A stretch of 64,000 nt of DNA from Nipponacmea schrenckii (GCA_030562195.1 JAUJPP010000003.1:19127398-19191397); one strand, 5' to 3'; positions 14,424-28,739 are shown, numbered from the stretch's first letter. Notes: generated from the sequence alone by a model not told the origin. Translations and numbers: made by a program.

Positions 14424-15137
14424 TTGGGAATTATCCCCTTAGATATTAAACGAATTGAATGTATTTTAAAATATTGGTTAAGAATTATCACCAATAAAGA
14501 TAGTTTATTGTATTTTATATATTGTGCCACTTGTCAAAGTGAATATATGACTAATAGATATAAAAAAGATAATTGGGCTCATAATGTCTGGTTAGTACTA
14601 AATAATTTAGGTTTTAGCTCAGATTGGAATTGTCAAAACTTGCTTACAATTTCGTCTTGTAACAAATACAAACAACGTTTGTTTGATCAGTATGTACAGG
14701 AGTGGAACACTATTAGATTTTATTCAACAAAATTACATAATTATAATTTATATTGTGATACTATTGACTTAAAATACTATTTGAAATGTATTGATATACC
14801 AAAATATAGATATAGTTTAGCGAAACTAAGATGTAGCTCACATGATTTAGCTATAGAATCTGGGAGATATCATAATATTGATAGAACTAACAGAAAGTGT
14901 AAATATTGTAAATATAATGTAATAGAAGATGAATTTCACTTTATTTTATGTTGTCCGGCATATAATATTTTACGTACAAAATATATATCAAGACAATTCT
15001 CAGTAAACCCCACAATAGAAAAATTTATTAGATTAATGTCAACCTCGTGTCATTTTACTTTAAATTCATTAGCCAAATTTATTTATTATTCATTCAAAGA
15101 ACGAAGTTCTTTGTCCGTCTCTCTTCAACAATGTTAA
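14424..15137 (+). pseudogene. LINE ORF2 C-terminal region with CCHC-type knuckle
   Basis: Continues the LINE after a stop codon. The 237-codon stretch has the LINE C-terminal organisation (IKRIECILKYWLRI, RYSLAKLRCSSHDLAIESGR) and a CX2CX9HX4C knuckle near its end. It stops about 160 bases before the (ACT)n tail. There is no true start codon; the first triplet is TTG. Confidence 0.85.
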
Positions 15138-15328
15138 TTATATAATACATAATTAATCATATTGTATATAATATATATTATAAAATACATAATCATCATA
15201 TTTATCATATTTATATTATTATTATTACTATTAATTGTATATTGTATATATTGTATTGAATTATTGTTAGCTATAAGTTGTGAAACTTAATGCTGAAATA
15301 AACTACTACTACTACTACTACTACTCTA

Positions 15329-17663
15329 TGTTATGAAATCGAGTTTTACAGCTTAGGCTTACTTTGCTGCACCTAATGAAAAGACAATTAATTTCTATTG
15401 CGATAAAGGGTCTGATAAATTTTGTTTAATTGCATGCTATTCAAATTTGTCTCCTATATTTTGAAAAATTTACCACTAAGCTATTAAGTGGACCGAATAG
15501 CAAAGGAATATTCTTTGTAACAAGAACAATGTATTTGTGTAAATATTTCAAACGCCTCCTTTAACAGCTATCAAAGTTGATCTTGATCAGAATTTGATTC
15601 AGATATAAACTGCAATTTTATCAGTTGACAGATACAAGAACGGGAAGGTGAAAAATTGCGTGTGTGATATGACATTATGAAAACAGATTGTAAAAAGATT
15701 AAAACTGAAATAGAACAGTAGACTGTTTGACTTCACTTCTATCAAACCATTGTCATTGTCTTTTAAAGCTTCACATTTAAACGATTCACTAATACATACA
15801 AATAATAAGAAAGGGATCCAACAAAAACAAACCTAAAATGCCGTTTTGTATTTTCTACAACTTACACAGGACAAAAATAAAGGTATTAAGGTAAAGTTTC
15901 TCATCCAGCAATAATTTCAATAACAAATCATTATTTTCCTGTAAATGATATTCGACAATCTAACTGCATTATTCCAAATTATCAACAATACAACGGCGAA
16001 TATAAAGTTTTTATCTATAATACTAACCATCAATCTATGTACTTTCCTTTTTTAAACTTACTTTTTCAATTTGAATACGTTTCTTAAACATCCTTGTGAT
16101 TTCTTTCATAGCATCAGAAAAGCAAATAGTTGACATTTAGACCAAATATCTGTCCTCAGAAATGTAAAAGAACGAATGCGTGCTTCTTTTCAATTTTGTG
16201 AATGAGTACAAATTCGAGATTCAAAGAGTCCAAATCCAGGATTTGTAAACGAACGGACTGGAATTAGAGCAAATCGCTAAATCCGTCAGCTTAAAAGCTT
16301 CTCGTCTGATTTCCAATGTCGGCAGACAGTTAAAGCCAAACTCAATATTTGGTCTGAAGAGGAAAAGTCGAAAGTGGAATAACAGGAATAAAAAAGGATG
16401 AAAGAGTAAAATGAGGCCAATATTAAGCTGTAAAATGGGATTATGTTTGTTTGGGTATTTGTTGGTATGGAATCAATGTTACAGAATTAATTTGGTGAAA
16501 TAATTTGAACACGATACTTTACAATGGCACACACACCAGTACTCGTTGACTTAGTGCTTATAGGCTTTTTGCAACAAGGGTTTTGACGTTTATTTATGGG
16601 TGGGGGGGATATTTTAATTCTCTATTTGCCCCTTCCTCCATCTACCTGTAACACCAATACGACTTGATGTTCTTGTCATGTGAGAAATAATTTGCACAAT
16701 CATGAAAAAGCTTTATTTTAAATGTTATATTAAGATTATTGAATTGTTGACTTTTTCCTTGTACCCTAGTGAACAGGTTTTGCTCTTTGACATTTTTCAT
16801 TTTTCTTATCGTAAGAATTTCGAATTAGAACTTCTATGAAGAAACTCAGCATTGTAATAACAAAATCTAGTATCTTGTTCAGTATTGAAAACCCAAACTG
16901 AGATATGAAAAGAACATGGCACAAGTTATTAATGGATAATTGTCAATGAAATTTAATGCATGTGAACTAATGTCTGTAACGGCCTGTAATTGGCCTCACT
17001 ATATCATAAAATAACGATTTATCGACAAATCCATGCCATATCACTGTCCAAGACAAACTGACACGTATGACAGTGATTCCGTTAGCAGGGTTACATTCTC
17101 GCCTGGAGATCTGAAACTTAACTTGCTGACATGTTCCAGTAAACATTTTCTGACAAATATTGAAGGGAAAGCATGCTATTCTGAATGTTGCTTGGTGATG
17201 ACAATTCACCTCGTTTGATCTGAACACATTTTATCAAATGCTAGCACCGAGGGTTCGATTGATCAAGGTACTCAACTAAACAAGAAAAAAGCATTCCTCT
17301 TCAATCCACGCGAGTGGTGTATTTGAAACCAAAGAGTGCAATACAAAAATATTGCACCCAGATAGGTCTGTATACAGACATTGCATACTGAATAGTTAAA
17401 CCCGACAATCAGTCGTCGAAGTATGTCAAGATCCAGATCGTGAACAACATCGAAACTTCGATTCTATTGTAGTCGCTATAAATCAGATATCTGATGGTTA
17501 ATCATATTATATATTTTGGATGTTAAAATTTCACAGTTCCTTGTAAATTTCAGTGACTTTTTAAATGCAATGTTCTGGGATCATTATATGGTACAAATGA
17601 ATCGTTATATGTTCATTACAAAATAGAGATACTTGTTCTGTTTTGTACAAATAATACTTTAAC
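15329..17663. other. AT-rich stretch, no gene seen
   Basis: No open frame with recognisable protein similarity, and no repeat apart from a short G run at about 16,603-16,609. Confidence 0.5.
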
Positions 17664-19447
17664 ATCACTAGCCCCTATTCTGCACCAATTTTTTTGAAAA
17701 TCACCTGCCCCTCATCAACATCAACTTCCTTTAACATCACCAGCCCCTCCTCTACTTCAACTTCCTTTAACATCCCCAGCCCCTCCTCATCATCAACTTT
17801 CTTTAACATCCCCAGCCCATCCTCTACTTCAACTTCCTTTAACATAACCAGCCCCTCCTCTACATCACATTCCTTTAACATCTCCAGCCCCTCCTCAACA
17901 TCAACTTTCTTTGACATCCCCAGTCCCTCCTCTACTTCAACTTCCATTAACATAACCAGCCCCTCCTCTACTTCAACTTCCTTTAACATCCCCAGCCCCT
18001 CCTCATCATCAACTTTCTTTAACATCCCCAGCCCCTCCTCTACTTCAACTTCCTTTAACATAACCAGCCCCTCCTCTATTTCAACTTCCTTTAACATCAC
18101 CAGCCCCTCCTCATCATCAACTTTCTTTAACATCCCCAGCCCATCCTCTACTTCAACTTCCTTTAACATAACCAGCCCCTCCTCTACATCACATTCCTTT
18201 AACATCACCAGCCCCTCATCAACATCAACTTTCTTTAAATCCCCAGTCCCTCCTCTACTTCAACTTCCATTAACAGAACCAGGCCCTCCTCTACTTCAAC
18301 TTCCTTTAACATCCCCAGCCCCTCCTCAACATCAACTTTCTTTAACATCCCCAGTCCCTCCTCGACTTCAACTTCCTTTAACATCCCCAGCCCCTCCTCT
18401 ACTTCAACTTCCTTTAACATCACCAGCCCCTCCTCAACATCAACTTTCTTTAACATCCCCAGCCCCTCCTCTACTTCAACTTTCATTTACATAACCAGCC
18501 CCTTCTCTACTTCAACTTCCTTTAACATTCCCAGCCCATACTCTACATCAACTTCCTTTAACATCCCCAACCCCTCCTCAACATTAACTTCCTTTAACAT
18601 CACCAGACCTTCCCACTCAACTTCTTTACATACCAGCCCCTCTCACAACTTCCTTTAACATTCCCACCCTCCTCTACATCAACTTCCTTTAACATCCCAG
18701 CCCCTCCTCAACATCAACTTCCTTTAACATCACCAGCCCCTCCTCAACATCAACTTCCTTTTACACCACCTGCCCCTCCTCTTTATCAACTTCCTTTTAC
18801 ACCACCTGCCCCTCCTCTTCATCAACTTCCTTTTACACCACCTGCCCCTCCTCTTCATCAACTTCCTTTTACACCACCTGCCCCTCCTCTTCATCAACTT
18901 CCTTTTACACCACCAGTCCCTCCTTTACATCAACTTCCTTTAACATCACCAGCCCCTCCTCAACATCAACTTTCTTTAACATCCCCAGCGCCTCCTATAC
19001 TTCAACTTCCATTAACATAACCAGCCCCTCCTCTACTTCAACTTCCTTTAACATCACCAGCCCCTCCTCTACTTCAACTTCCTTTAACATCACCGGCCCC
19101 TCCTCAACATCAACATTCTTTAACATCCCCAGCCCCTCCTCTACTTCAACTTCCATTAACATAACCAGCCCCTCCTCTACTTCAACTTCCTTAAACATCC
19201 CCAGCCCATACTCTACATCAACTTCCTTTAACATCCCCAGCCCCTCCTCAACATTAACTTCCTTTAACATCACCAGCCCCTCCTCAACATCAACTTCCTT
19301 TAACATCACCAGCCCCTCCTCAACACCAACCTCCTTTTTCACCACCTGCCCCTCCTCTTCTTCAACTTCCTTTTACACCCCAGTCCCTCCTTTACATCAA
19401 CTTCCTTTTACACCACCAGCCCCTCCTCTACATCAACCTCCTCTAAA
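17664..19447. repeat. 36-bp minisatellite, about 49 copies, open in frame on both strands
   Basis: The unit is built around CAACTTCCTTTAACATC plus CCCAGCCCCTCCTCTACTT. Because 36 is divisible by three, each frame repeats every 12 residues: plus frame SPSSTSTSFNIP (266 codons from 17,694), another plus frame LPLTSPAPPLLQ, and minus frame MLKEVEVEEGLG (177, 83 and 116 codons). A higher-order period of nine units (about 324 bp) is visible: the CDVEEG-type variant recurs at about 17,858 and 18,183 with the same neighbours. A sub-block at 18,745-18,925 uses a different unit (CCTTTTACACCACCTGCCCC). Indels at 18,607-18,680 break all frames. I take the array as non-coding unless shown otherwise. Confidence 0.95.
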
Positions 19448-22400
19448 ACATCTTCGATTAAACCAACATACAAGTTCTACAGACAACACACAACATATCG
19501 AATTGCCATTCACCTCACCACATAATAAATATCGAAAATCTATGCTAATTATTCGATTGGTATCTTTTCTAGTTTCCTCCACAACAATGGAACCTTGAAC
19601 GATAAGATTCTTCTGAAGTAGTCATGTCACAACGCCATTTTTTTTTCAAATCAATCATATATTTTATGATTTTTAACTCTAAGTAGTTATTGACTATCTG
19701 AAGGCGTCTGTAAGTTCTTAAAAACTGCAACCTTCGGGGATATGCCTTATGACAAAACATTTACAATAAATAATGTCTGAAGAACAACTTCCTTAATTTT
19801 GGATATAAACATGAGTCTAAAGTGTATTAGGGTGTATTTGATAGATTGCTTTAATAACGGTACAATATACAATTCCTACAGAAAAATTTAAAGACTATTT
19901 CACAAACTCTTGGTTGTTATTAAATTTAAATAGAAAAATACTGGTTTCAAAATAATATCAGAGAAAGAAATAACTTTGAACTCTCCAGACTCTCTGATTA
20001 TAGTTTCTAAATTTTCCGTGTTCTTCACATGAAATTTAAAAAAAAAGAAATAAATTCATATTATGCTTAAATTACTCTCTGAAGTTTTTTTTTATTTTGT
20101 GCCATAACCATGAATCTACTGTAATCATAAGCTGTTGATGTATATTTTTTATTTGAAGACAGACAAAGACGGATATAAAGACAGAGATATCTGTGGTTGT
20201 TACCGAGTGAAAATATCAATAATGAAAATCACACTTGATGTAAGAGCCTAATAATTAGTTGCCCTTTGCGTTATTGAAGCACATCGTCGTTTCCAAATAC
20301 TTTAGTTGTGTGGGAGTTTATCAACTCCCCATTATTTAAAGAAGACAAGCCAATCTTCATTTTAAATCCTGAAGGTTAATACCTATCTTCAACATCACAT
20401 ATTAGAAGTATAATTATGCAGAATCTTCAGAACCTTGAAAGATCATTATCTGGTCGTAACCAAGTATCTGACGCCATACGATACTAAACTCTCATTACAG
20501 CTCGTGGACTGTAATCAGGAAACAAAAGCTGATTGTATTTTTTGTGTTATTTGTTCACTGGCGTTAAATTCGATTAAATCTGGCTCTTATATATTATTTG
20601 ATATTACAATATTTAGTCTGTATTTTTTTTAAAAATTTTAAAGAGAAAAACGCATGACTCAGAGAATACAATATACAATGTCAAGTTGCATTAAATATGT
20701 CGGCACGCGATTCTTATTAAAACAAAATATTCTTTTGATATTTTTCGAGACATTTATCATACTTAAACTAAAGATAACTTATAGAAATTAAAGTACAAAT
20801 ATATGCGTTTAGATTTTTGACTTTTTATATTTTTGTAGGGAAAAGAATAAGGATTTCTAAGTATTTTTTAGCCTATTTGTATTAATGGGAACACATATGT
20901 CTTATTGAATCTATCTTAACGAATATCATGTCGAATATCGCGTTTACAAAGCACCTTCAAATCTTGTATACAATCACTTTAATACCTGTCCCAAGAATGA
21001 GGTTATCTGGAGGCTAAAACTCTGATGTTTGCAACATGTTCTTCTCATCATACATACACAACCTGTTGACTGAATAATCTCCTTCGTAAAATAAACAAAA
21101 TACTGATGAGAATTTTGATAAATAAATATAAATTATACTTTTGATAAAGAGAAAAAATATGTAACTATAGAGTCTTATAAAGTGATACATTATGTCTATA
21201 ATATTTCAAAGCATAAAAAAAGGAGTCAACCTAAGTTTTCCTAAAGTAACGAGATATATTTAATGGATCAAATTGGCCATTTCCCGGGGGGGGGGGGGTG
21301 AATATACACATGTGAGTAAAGTCTTCAGAACTGCTCGAAACAATTCCTTCCAAATACAATAAACTAGGAATTTTACTTTCTCTGTCAATACTTGTATTTT
21401 CTATACCAGACAAAGTCTCAAAAAATAACGAGCCGTCATGTTAACTTCCAAACACTTATCTATAATACAGGGTTTAAAACGCTCAAATTTCGAGTATTAA
21501 CTATTACTGGTTAAGCCTAGACGGATGATTCTCGTTTCTAAAACCAAGATCAAACGGATGGCGAATCGATCCCTTTAAAGCTGCATTTGAAAAAGCATTA
21601 GAAACTAACACACTAATACTTTACAGAATGAGAAACTTTGGAGTATTGCCTTTTTAGTTTTTTTATATTGAGTATCAACCATAATTTATTCAATTATCAT
21701 TATTTAAACAGATGTGAAGTACAGGAGAAAATTAAAGTTTCAAATGGTATCAAGACAATTATAGTTATTCTAAATGAATTTTAATATACAAAAATTCTAA
21801 CTACCTTCTCGTCATTTCACCTAATGATGACAATGTAAATTGTTGAAACGTTTTTTACTGTAATTAAATTATTACTAGTATACAGATTATAATTCTTTCA
21901 ATTTAATATAATCATGACAATTTATTTAGTGATATTCTATTCCAAAGATATGCTTATAGACACAGGTGGATGTACAGGTTATGAGTATTTCAGATCAGAA
22001 TTGTGCTCAGAATTAATATTATATAATTTAAGGTTATATACAGTTATAATGTAGTAAAGTACAGCACCAAAGTATTGTATATTGCCAAACAAAGTGATTT
22101 TATTTTTAGAATTTTAAACGGCTTTGATGTTGTCAAAAAGCACCGCTGTTGACATTGCAAAAACAATGTGTGGATCAAATTTATCACACAAAAGCCTACT
22201 TATTGGCCTACTAATTACACATTGTAATGACATGATCATTATAGAGAATGAAAACGCCTTCAATATGTTTCTCTGTGAACCTAATTGGTTGGTATTGTCT
22301 TAAACCGGAACACTTCTTATTGATAATCGAAGCTACCTGATATAACTCATCTGAAATTGAAGTCTTATTAATTGCTATATTTACATCTTGCCACTATTTT

Positions 22401-25400
22401 TGTCAATTAGATATTGTATCACATCATGGGAAGTATTCCGCATTTCGGCACACATGAAGCTCAAACCACTGTTTTCGAAACTTTAGGCATACGTTAAAAA
22501 TTGTATCGAATTTGAATGAGAAGTCAACTCAATATAATTTTCACCCAGATGGATTATGAGATTTTATACTTTCAGTTAAGTACAATGCATAACTCACACT
22601 TTACGATAACTAAAACTTTCCCCATTTTTAATAGGTTAAGGAAACATTTAATGGCGGGGAATTGTAAATTCAAAAAAAAAAGAAAAAAAAAAGAAGAAAG
22701 AAATCCTACGGCGTTAAATTAATATCATTTAAGATAGCAAGCTCTTTGGGTTAATTCAGTCGATTCAATAATTTAAACAGATTTAAAGTATGTACGGGAA
22801 TAAAATATTTTTGCAAATAAGCTAATTATTTTATGCCTAATTACACACAACAAAAAGAAACTTAAGTTATACAATAATCGCATCAAATTTGGTCGAATTA
22901 TAAGGATATTTTACTACATACGTCTTACATAGTAAATAAAATCGCAATACCTCAAAAATAAAAGCTACATTAAAACTTCTATAAACGATACTATCAACTT
23001 CTATAAATCATATTAAATATCTTTCTCAAATATTACCAGCTCCGACCTTAAATTTACTATAAAGTTTGATAAATAACTCTTACCTGGTGATCACCAATGA
23101 AAGTTTTACTTTGTCCAAAAAGTTTTCCCACGAAAGTAGTCTACTGATTCTGTGAATATAGTAGCTTAAATTCAAACCCTTCTTTGTTTGCTTATCTTCT
23201 GGTACTTAAAACTTAATTTCTTGCAACCACCAGACAAGCGATAAAACCAAAAGATGGTTTAAAACTTCCAAATGCTAGTCACCTAAACAGTAACAAGTGT
23301 TTGAAAGCATAATGATATCACGTGTTGCAATGTATGTAGAGAATATCTCCAGAAATCGATTCCACCAAGCCTTATAAGGAATAAAGAACGAGAATGGGTG
23401 TATATTAGCATACTAAGCCAGGCCTACATCCTGTCAATATGTCCCATTTATATTGATGTACTTGTGAATAGCTGTGGAATATCGGATCGGACAAAATCCA
23501 AACGGGGTATATGGTTGTGGTGTATATTGAATAGATTGCTATAACGACAGTATTGGAGATTCTGTGTTGATTAATGTCCCTTCCAAGACAATGTATAGAA
23601 ATGAAGGTAGTTAAGGAATTTAGTCAATATCTGTGTACTTGACAACAATTCTGCTCGATTTCTTGGTACTGAATCAAATATCATCCCACCTAAAACCAAT
23701 ATTACTCCCACAGACTCAACTCAAATAAGTCGTGTATGTAGCCTATGTATATGTACTACTTGTAGCAGCCAAAACACTATTTTCTATATTAAGAGGTTTA
23801 AGAATTAAATCCATACTATTGACACAACTAACATGTTTTGGGGAATTGTAAATCTTATTTTTTATATACTTTGGAGGGAACAGATCTATTCTGATTTAAT
23901 TCATTTGTTTTGAATTGCCTGTGAGCGCTATATATACCTTTACCGTTAATTTTAAATCCCGAAATCAACCTATCATAGTATTAAAATGTATTGGAAGAGG
24001 AAATGTATCGACAAAGTCCAAACACTTAATATACATTTGTGTACATGTAGATCTTACTACTTAAACAGATTTAAAAATCAAACGTAAAGTCAGATAGGAA
24101 TATATATAAGGATTGGTCTAAAATAGCTTGAGCTTGAAACAAACTTTTACTAATGTTTGAATTTGTCATATAGAGGCGAAAATTTAAAGAAGTTCAAAGC
24201 TTCTGAAATGTTTTTCCACTGCAAATTTATGTCATGTACTTTTATTTCAGCATTTCAGTATATATATCAGAAATAATGTATTTTAGCTCGGTAAATTAGT
24301 ACCAGGTACTAATCTATTGCAACCTAAAAATCTATCACGTGATACCTTGGGGGATAAATCACATCGAAACCGTGTTTTCAAAAAAAATTCTTTCGGCTCA
24401 TTAAACCCTTTTGAGTCATAGTTGGAGATTCGTACACCCAGCAAGGTAATCTCTTGGCTCATGGTTTACAACCCCACGTAAATACAACACACACAGGTTG
24501 CATGCTTTAGAGGTTTCAAGACGAGAAAGTTAAAATTTCATTTTAATAGTACATTTAAAACAATATTTTGTCACATATAGTACCTGGTTCAAGTTGAATT
24601 TGGTAAATATGGAAAAATATTCCTTCCCAAAGTACAGCTAAAATGCTGAGACCGAAACAGAGGCCAGGCGTTGTCTCATTGACATAGTAAATCAACTTGT
24701 TTTAAGAAAATTGTACAACTTCGCACTTACAGTATGTGCTTGTGATTTCAAATACAAAATGGATAACGGATAGACATTGTTTTGAAATGTATAGATATTC
24801 ATGAATTCAACATAATTAATAAATAAACATAAACAAAAGTGGGTGTAACTGCAACAATACGTCATTTTGTAAATATTGATGTCTATCTTTATTGTGATTC
24901 CCTTTGAGTATATTGCTCTTGTTTTTCATCTTCTTGTAATAAATGGATATTTATAGAATGAATCTATTTATTGTAGTCTGTATTTGATTTTATTAGGATT
25001 ATTTCCCGTCAATATCTATAACGATCAATCAAAAAATCGTTACTTTAAAGTCAATGCACTCGTACATGACTACATACACTATAGATGTGATATCAGAACT
25101 AAATCATGAGATTTCAAGATGGGAACTACACAAGAGGATTGTAAAAAATAGAGTGATACTTTGTTAAAGAAAAGTATTGCAAACAACACCGTAAAATCTG
25201 ATATAACATGAGTATTCATACACTCAAAAGAGTTTATTTCATTAAAGAAAATATTATAAAAATCAGTATTTGGTAGGTTTTTCCCTAATTCTTTCATTTC
25301 AAGGCATGCCGCGTTGTTGCATAAACTGACTGTTCTTCTAAAATGCAAAAAAAATAAAAGCGTGACGTCATCAAGTAATCACGAGTCCAGACGGAAGTCT

Positions 25401-26040
25401 CTAGAGAACTACCGTTAAATTAAGAAAGGTTGAAAAACGAATAACTAATTGCCTTTTAATTCAATCTGATTAATGAATCGCATACAAATATCGACTTCGT
25501 CTTCATCCATGAACGGCATTTTAATTTAAGACATAATGACACAAATACTTAAACTAAGGTTGTTCTGGACACTATATACTACGAATTAAAAACTTTTCAT
25601 AAGATCCTAAAATAAAAATGTGTACAAAGAATGCGTTTTGACGTGAAACATGAAACAGTAATCAATGAATATCTTAAAAATCATTTGGTTGAGTTAACCA
25701 AACCCTCCACTTAGATTTGCTCTGATTTGAGTTTAAGACATTTTGGGCGAACACACATCTGGGCGGTTGAACACATTGCGAACATGATATAGTAAATATA
25801 TTGTAACGAACGCGTTTTATGATAGTCTAACCCCACCAATATCCCCACGTCTGATGGATTGTATGACTTTCACATCTTATGATTTTGCAAATATGTTTGA
25901 CATATTAAAACGGCTGGTACGTGGAAATGTGTTTTGCCATGGAACTTTCCTGGGTTTTATCAGTAACAATATACAGTTGGCTTTTTATAAATAACGAACA
26001 AATTGTTCACGGTCGCAAGACTTTCTCAAAGGTCAAAATC
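19448..26040. other. 6.6 kb without a recognisable gene
   Basis: AT-rich sequence with only short chance open frames. A 13-base G run lies at 21,286-21,298 and an A-rich run at about 22,672-22,705. No RNA gene or mobile-element protein was seen. The first 130 bases continue one plus-strand frame of the preceding minisatellite to a stop at about 19,600. Confidence 0.45.
21286..21298. repeat. G homopolymer
   Basis: Thirteen G bases after CCC. Prone to length error and slippage. Confidence 0.95.
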
Positions 26041-26059
26041 TTCACTAAAATGGTTCTGT

Positions 26060-28417
26060 ATAATTTCATAACCATTAGGCTATCGAAACATGAATGTCAT
26101 CGAGTTACGAATAAAGTAACTGTAAGTCAGTTTTATGGTCATCCAAAAATGTCTAAAATGTGAGTATTATGACAACTTAGATAGCAAGATTAGCGATGGA
26201 AACTTCCAGCACTCGAATTGGTGGAAGCTTATCAAATCATACAATATTAGTAAGAATAAACATACATGCGATATCCCCCCCTTAAGTTCTGGTGAACAAG
26301 TACTGTATGGAAACTCCGAAAAAGCAAATCTTTTCAATAAATTTTTCATAAGCCAAAACATCATAAATTCTACAGACAATGTTCTAATTCTAGACTACTT
26401 CAATGATGTTGAGATCGAACAACCAACATACAACCAGTCTGAAGTCTCAGACATACTCAGTGGCCTTGATCCTTCAAAAGCTACAGGTCCGGATGAAATA
26501 GGCAGCAAAATTCTTAAGACATGTAAATCTTCTTTGTCATACCCACTTTGCAAACTCTTCAACATCTTCCAATCATCGTCAGTCTTTCCCGTTGTGTGGA
26601 AGCTTGCAAAGGTTATTCCCTTGTTTAAATCTGGAGATTCCAGTGACTGCAAAAACTACAGGCCCATTTCGCTATTATGTACAATATGCAAGGTTTTTGA
26701 AAAATGCATGTACAAACACCTCTATAATTTCATTTACACATGTAATATATTAACGTCTTTTCAGTCAGGATTTCGACCAAATGATTCAGCAATCTACCAG
26801 CTCACATATTATTACGAATACATTCAGAAAGCTTTGGATGAAGGTAATAAAGTAAAGTCCATATTTTGCGACATACAAAAAGCTTTCAACAAAGTATGGC
26901 ATTCTGGGCTTTTAACTAAGTTAAACGCGATAGGTATTCGAGGAAATTTTCTGAGCCTCATACAAAGCTACATTTCAAACAGATGTCAATATGTACAAGT
27001 TTCAAACGAAAGATCGTCCACGTTAAATGTCACTTCCGGTGTACCACAAGGTTCCGTTCTGGGTCCACTGTTGTTTCTCGTATACATAAATGATATTGTC
27101 CACGATATAAATTCAAATATTCAACTTTTCGCAGATGACACGTCACTCTTCATGGTTATAGTTGACTCTGACAGTTGTAAATCAGTTATGGAAAATGATC
27201 TTAGAAAAATTACTGCGTGGGCAGACACTTGGAAGGTATCATTCAACACTGCCAAAACCAAAACTTTGACATTCTCGAGAAAACAAGCCCCTTCTTCATT
27301 CACCTTAAAATTCGGACACACGTATTTATTGGACGCAGACTCTCATTAACATTTAGGATTAATTTTTCACCCCAGGTGCAAATGGTCTTCGCACATTCAT
27401 TCATTGATTCTGAAACTCTCCAAATACATCGACAGCTTTAGAAGTTTGAAGTGTAGGCTTTCTCGAAAATCATTAGAAACTATCAACAAATCCTGTATCT
27501 TGACTAATTTTGACTATGGCGACGTTGTATGGAACAATTGCTCAGTCCAGGAAACCGATATTCTCGAAAACCTTCATCTCGACGCATTGAGAACAATATC
27601 AGGCTTGGGGAACGTCACATGAAGTTCTTTACTCCGAAACCGGTTTCACATCACTAAAGACACGAAGACTTCGTCATCAGCTAGTACTTTTTTACAAAAT
27701 GTTCCACAATTTAGTCCCATCCTATCTATATTTATTAGTACCCCCATCTATTGGAAGTGTAAATCCATATCCTGTTCGTTAACCAGACAAACTTCGATCA
27801 ATTCCATGCCAGACTGAGACTTACAAGAAATCTTTTCTACCATCGACAACCGAAGAATGGAATGCACTCTCTGACAGTATAAAAAATTCAGTAAACATTA
27901 GCACCTTTAAGAATAAACTCAAATTTTCTGACCCTATTGTTCCTTTTCAATCTTACCTTGGCCAAAGACATTTGCAAATCATCCACTGTAGACTACGCCA
28001 CAACTATCAACACATTACCAACTTTCATAATAGACATAAAACTCTTGCTATACGGTAGCACAGATCTGAGTGACGAAACGAACAAGCTTGTCACAGAGAC
28101 GGTACACTCCTATATATCTCTGACAAAACGATTCAAGCTGATAAAATGATGATCTCGGGCCTCTACACCAAATTTACTACGTAGACGTATCCCCCTGTAT
28201 TTTTATTTTTTGATATTTTCCAAATCTAGTCATGTCTTCAAATCTGTAAAAGCCTATCTTGATCTAATTAATTTGTGAAACCTATACTTTATTCTCTATT
28301 GTCTAACCTGAAATCTCCAAATCTTGTTCCTGTCTTTTCCTAAATCCATAGTCGCTCCATTGGTTTGATCGTGAGTCTTGATCTGAGTCCGAAGGTTAGG
28401 GGGTGTTAGGAGGGGTC
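26060..28417 (+). mobile_element. 5'-truncated Jockey/CR1-like LINE ending in an (ATCT)n tail
   Basis: The main frame 26,135-27,349 encodes most of a reverse transcriptase. After a frameshift the same protein continues at about 27,383-27,622 (WSSHIHSLILKLSKYIDSFR) and then, through two further breaks, to TTEEWNALSDSIKNS (about 27,840-27,890) and a terminal segment near 28,140. The tail region TEEWNAL...FKNKL is characteristic of this LINE group. No endonuclease lies upstream, so the copy is 5'-truncated; the exact left edge is uncertain (about 26,000-26,130). A 3' UTR of about 270 bases runs to the tetranucleotide tail. Confidence 0.93.
26135..27349 (+). pseudogene. LINE reverse transcriptase, catalytic core intact, C-terminus frameshifted
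   Basis: 404 codons from ATG. In order: a linker (NWWKLIKSYN), PSKATGPDEIGSKILK, the fingers region WKLAKVIPLFKSGDSSDCKNYRPISL, FQSGFRPNDSA, domain A IFCDIQKAFNKVWH (catalytic Asp present, though the usual second Asp of KAFD is Asn), domain B SGVPQGSVLGPLLF, domain C LFADDTSLF (both Asp present) and thumb motif WKVSFNTAKTKTL. The frame is lost just after LKFGHTYLLD; the expected continuation (LGLIFHPRCKWSSHIHSL) is in another frame. This is the least decayed RT core in the window, but the protein lacks an endonuclease and its end. Confidence 0.92.
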
Positions 28418-28503
<86 letters not shown>

Positions 28504-28546
28504 TCATCTATCTATTCATCTATCCATCTATCTAAGCTATCGCCAT
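28418..28546. repeat. (ATCT)n tetranucleotide array
   Basis: About 20 perfect ATCT units at 28,418-28,500, then interrupted units (ATTC, ATCC variants) to about 28,546. It directly follows the LINE 3' UTR and probably grew from the LINE tail. Confidence 0.95.
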
Positions 28547-28739
28547 CTATATATATACCTATCTACTTATATACAATAATAACATAATTATATTTCATTG
28601 ATTGATATGATAGTGCTAATGGTATGAAATGTAGAGGAACACAGAAATATATATTAAAAGAGAACCTTAGGCACAGCTGATTTCTTTTTCACATATTTAT
28701 TTATACATGAATTGTATGTTATGTACATTTAAATTGTGA

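Larger units (their letters stand above)
13376..15328 (+). mobile_element. decayed, 5'-truncated LINE (non-LTR retrotransposon) with (ACT)n tail
   Basis: Reverse-transcriptase remnants run in three plus frames. First, NPDDVNNYRGIRLMP and QFGFQPNKSTVD (13,400-13,620). After a one-base shift at about 13,617 comes FIDFSKCFDKINRELL, the domain A catalytic Asp. Then GVKQGDNLSPLLF and the domain C box, read as MYALDTTLM where YADD is expected, so one catalytic Asp is gone (13,722-14,405). After a stop at 14,403-14,405, 14,424-15,137 gives the C-terminal region ending in a Cys-Cys-His-Cys knuckle (CKYCKYNVIEDEFHFILCC). There is no endonuclease domain, so it is 5'-truncated. An AT-rich 3' UTR leads to AATAAA and an ACT trinucleotide tail at 15,300-15,326. 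The clade is not resolved by eye. The element is dead: frameshift, stops and a mutated active site. Confidence 0.92.

Noticed and set aside
28418..28546. CRISPR-like regular array
   Set aside because: Simple tetranucleotide repeat without spacers.
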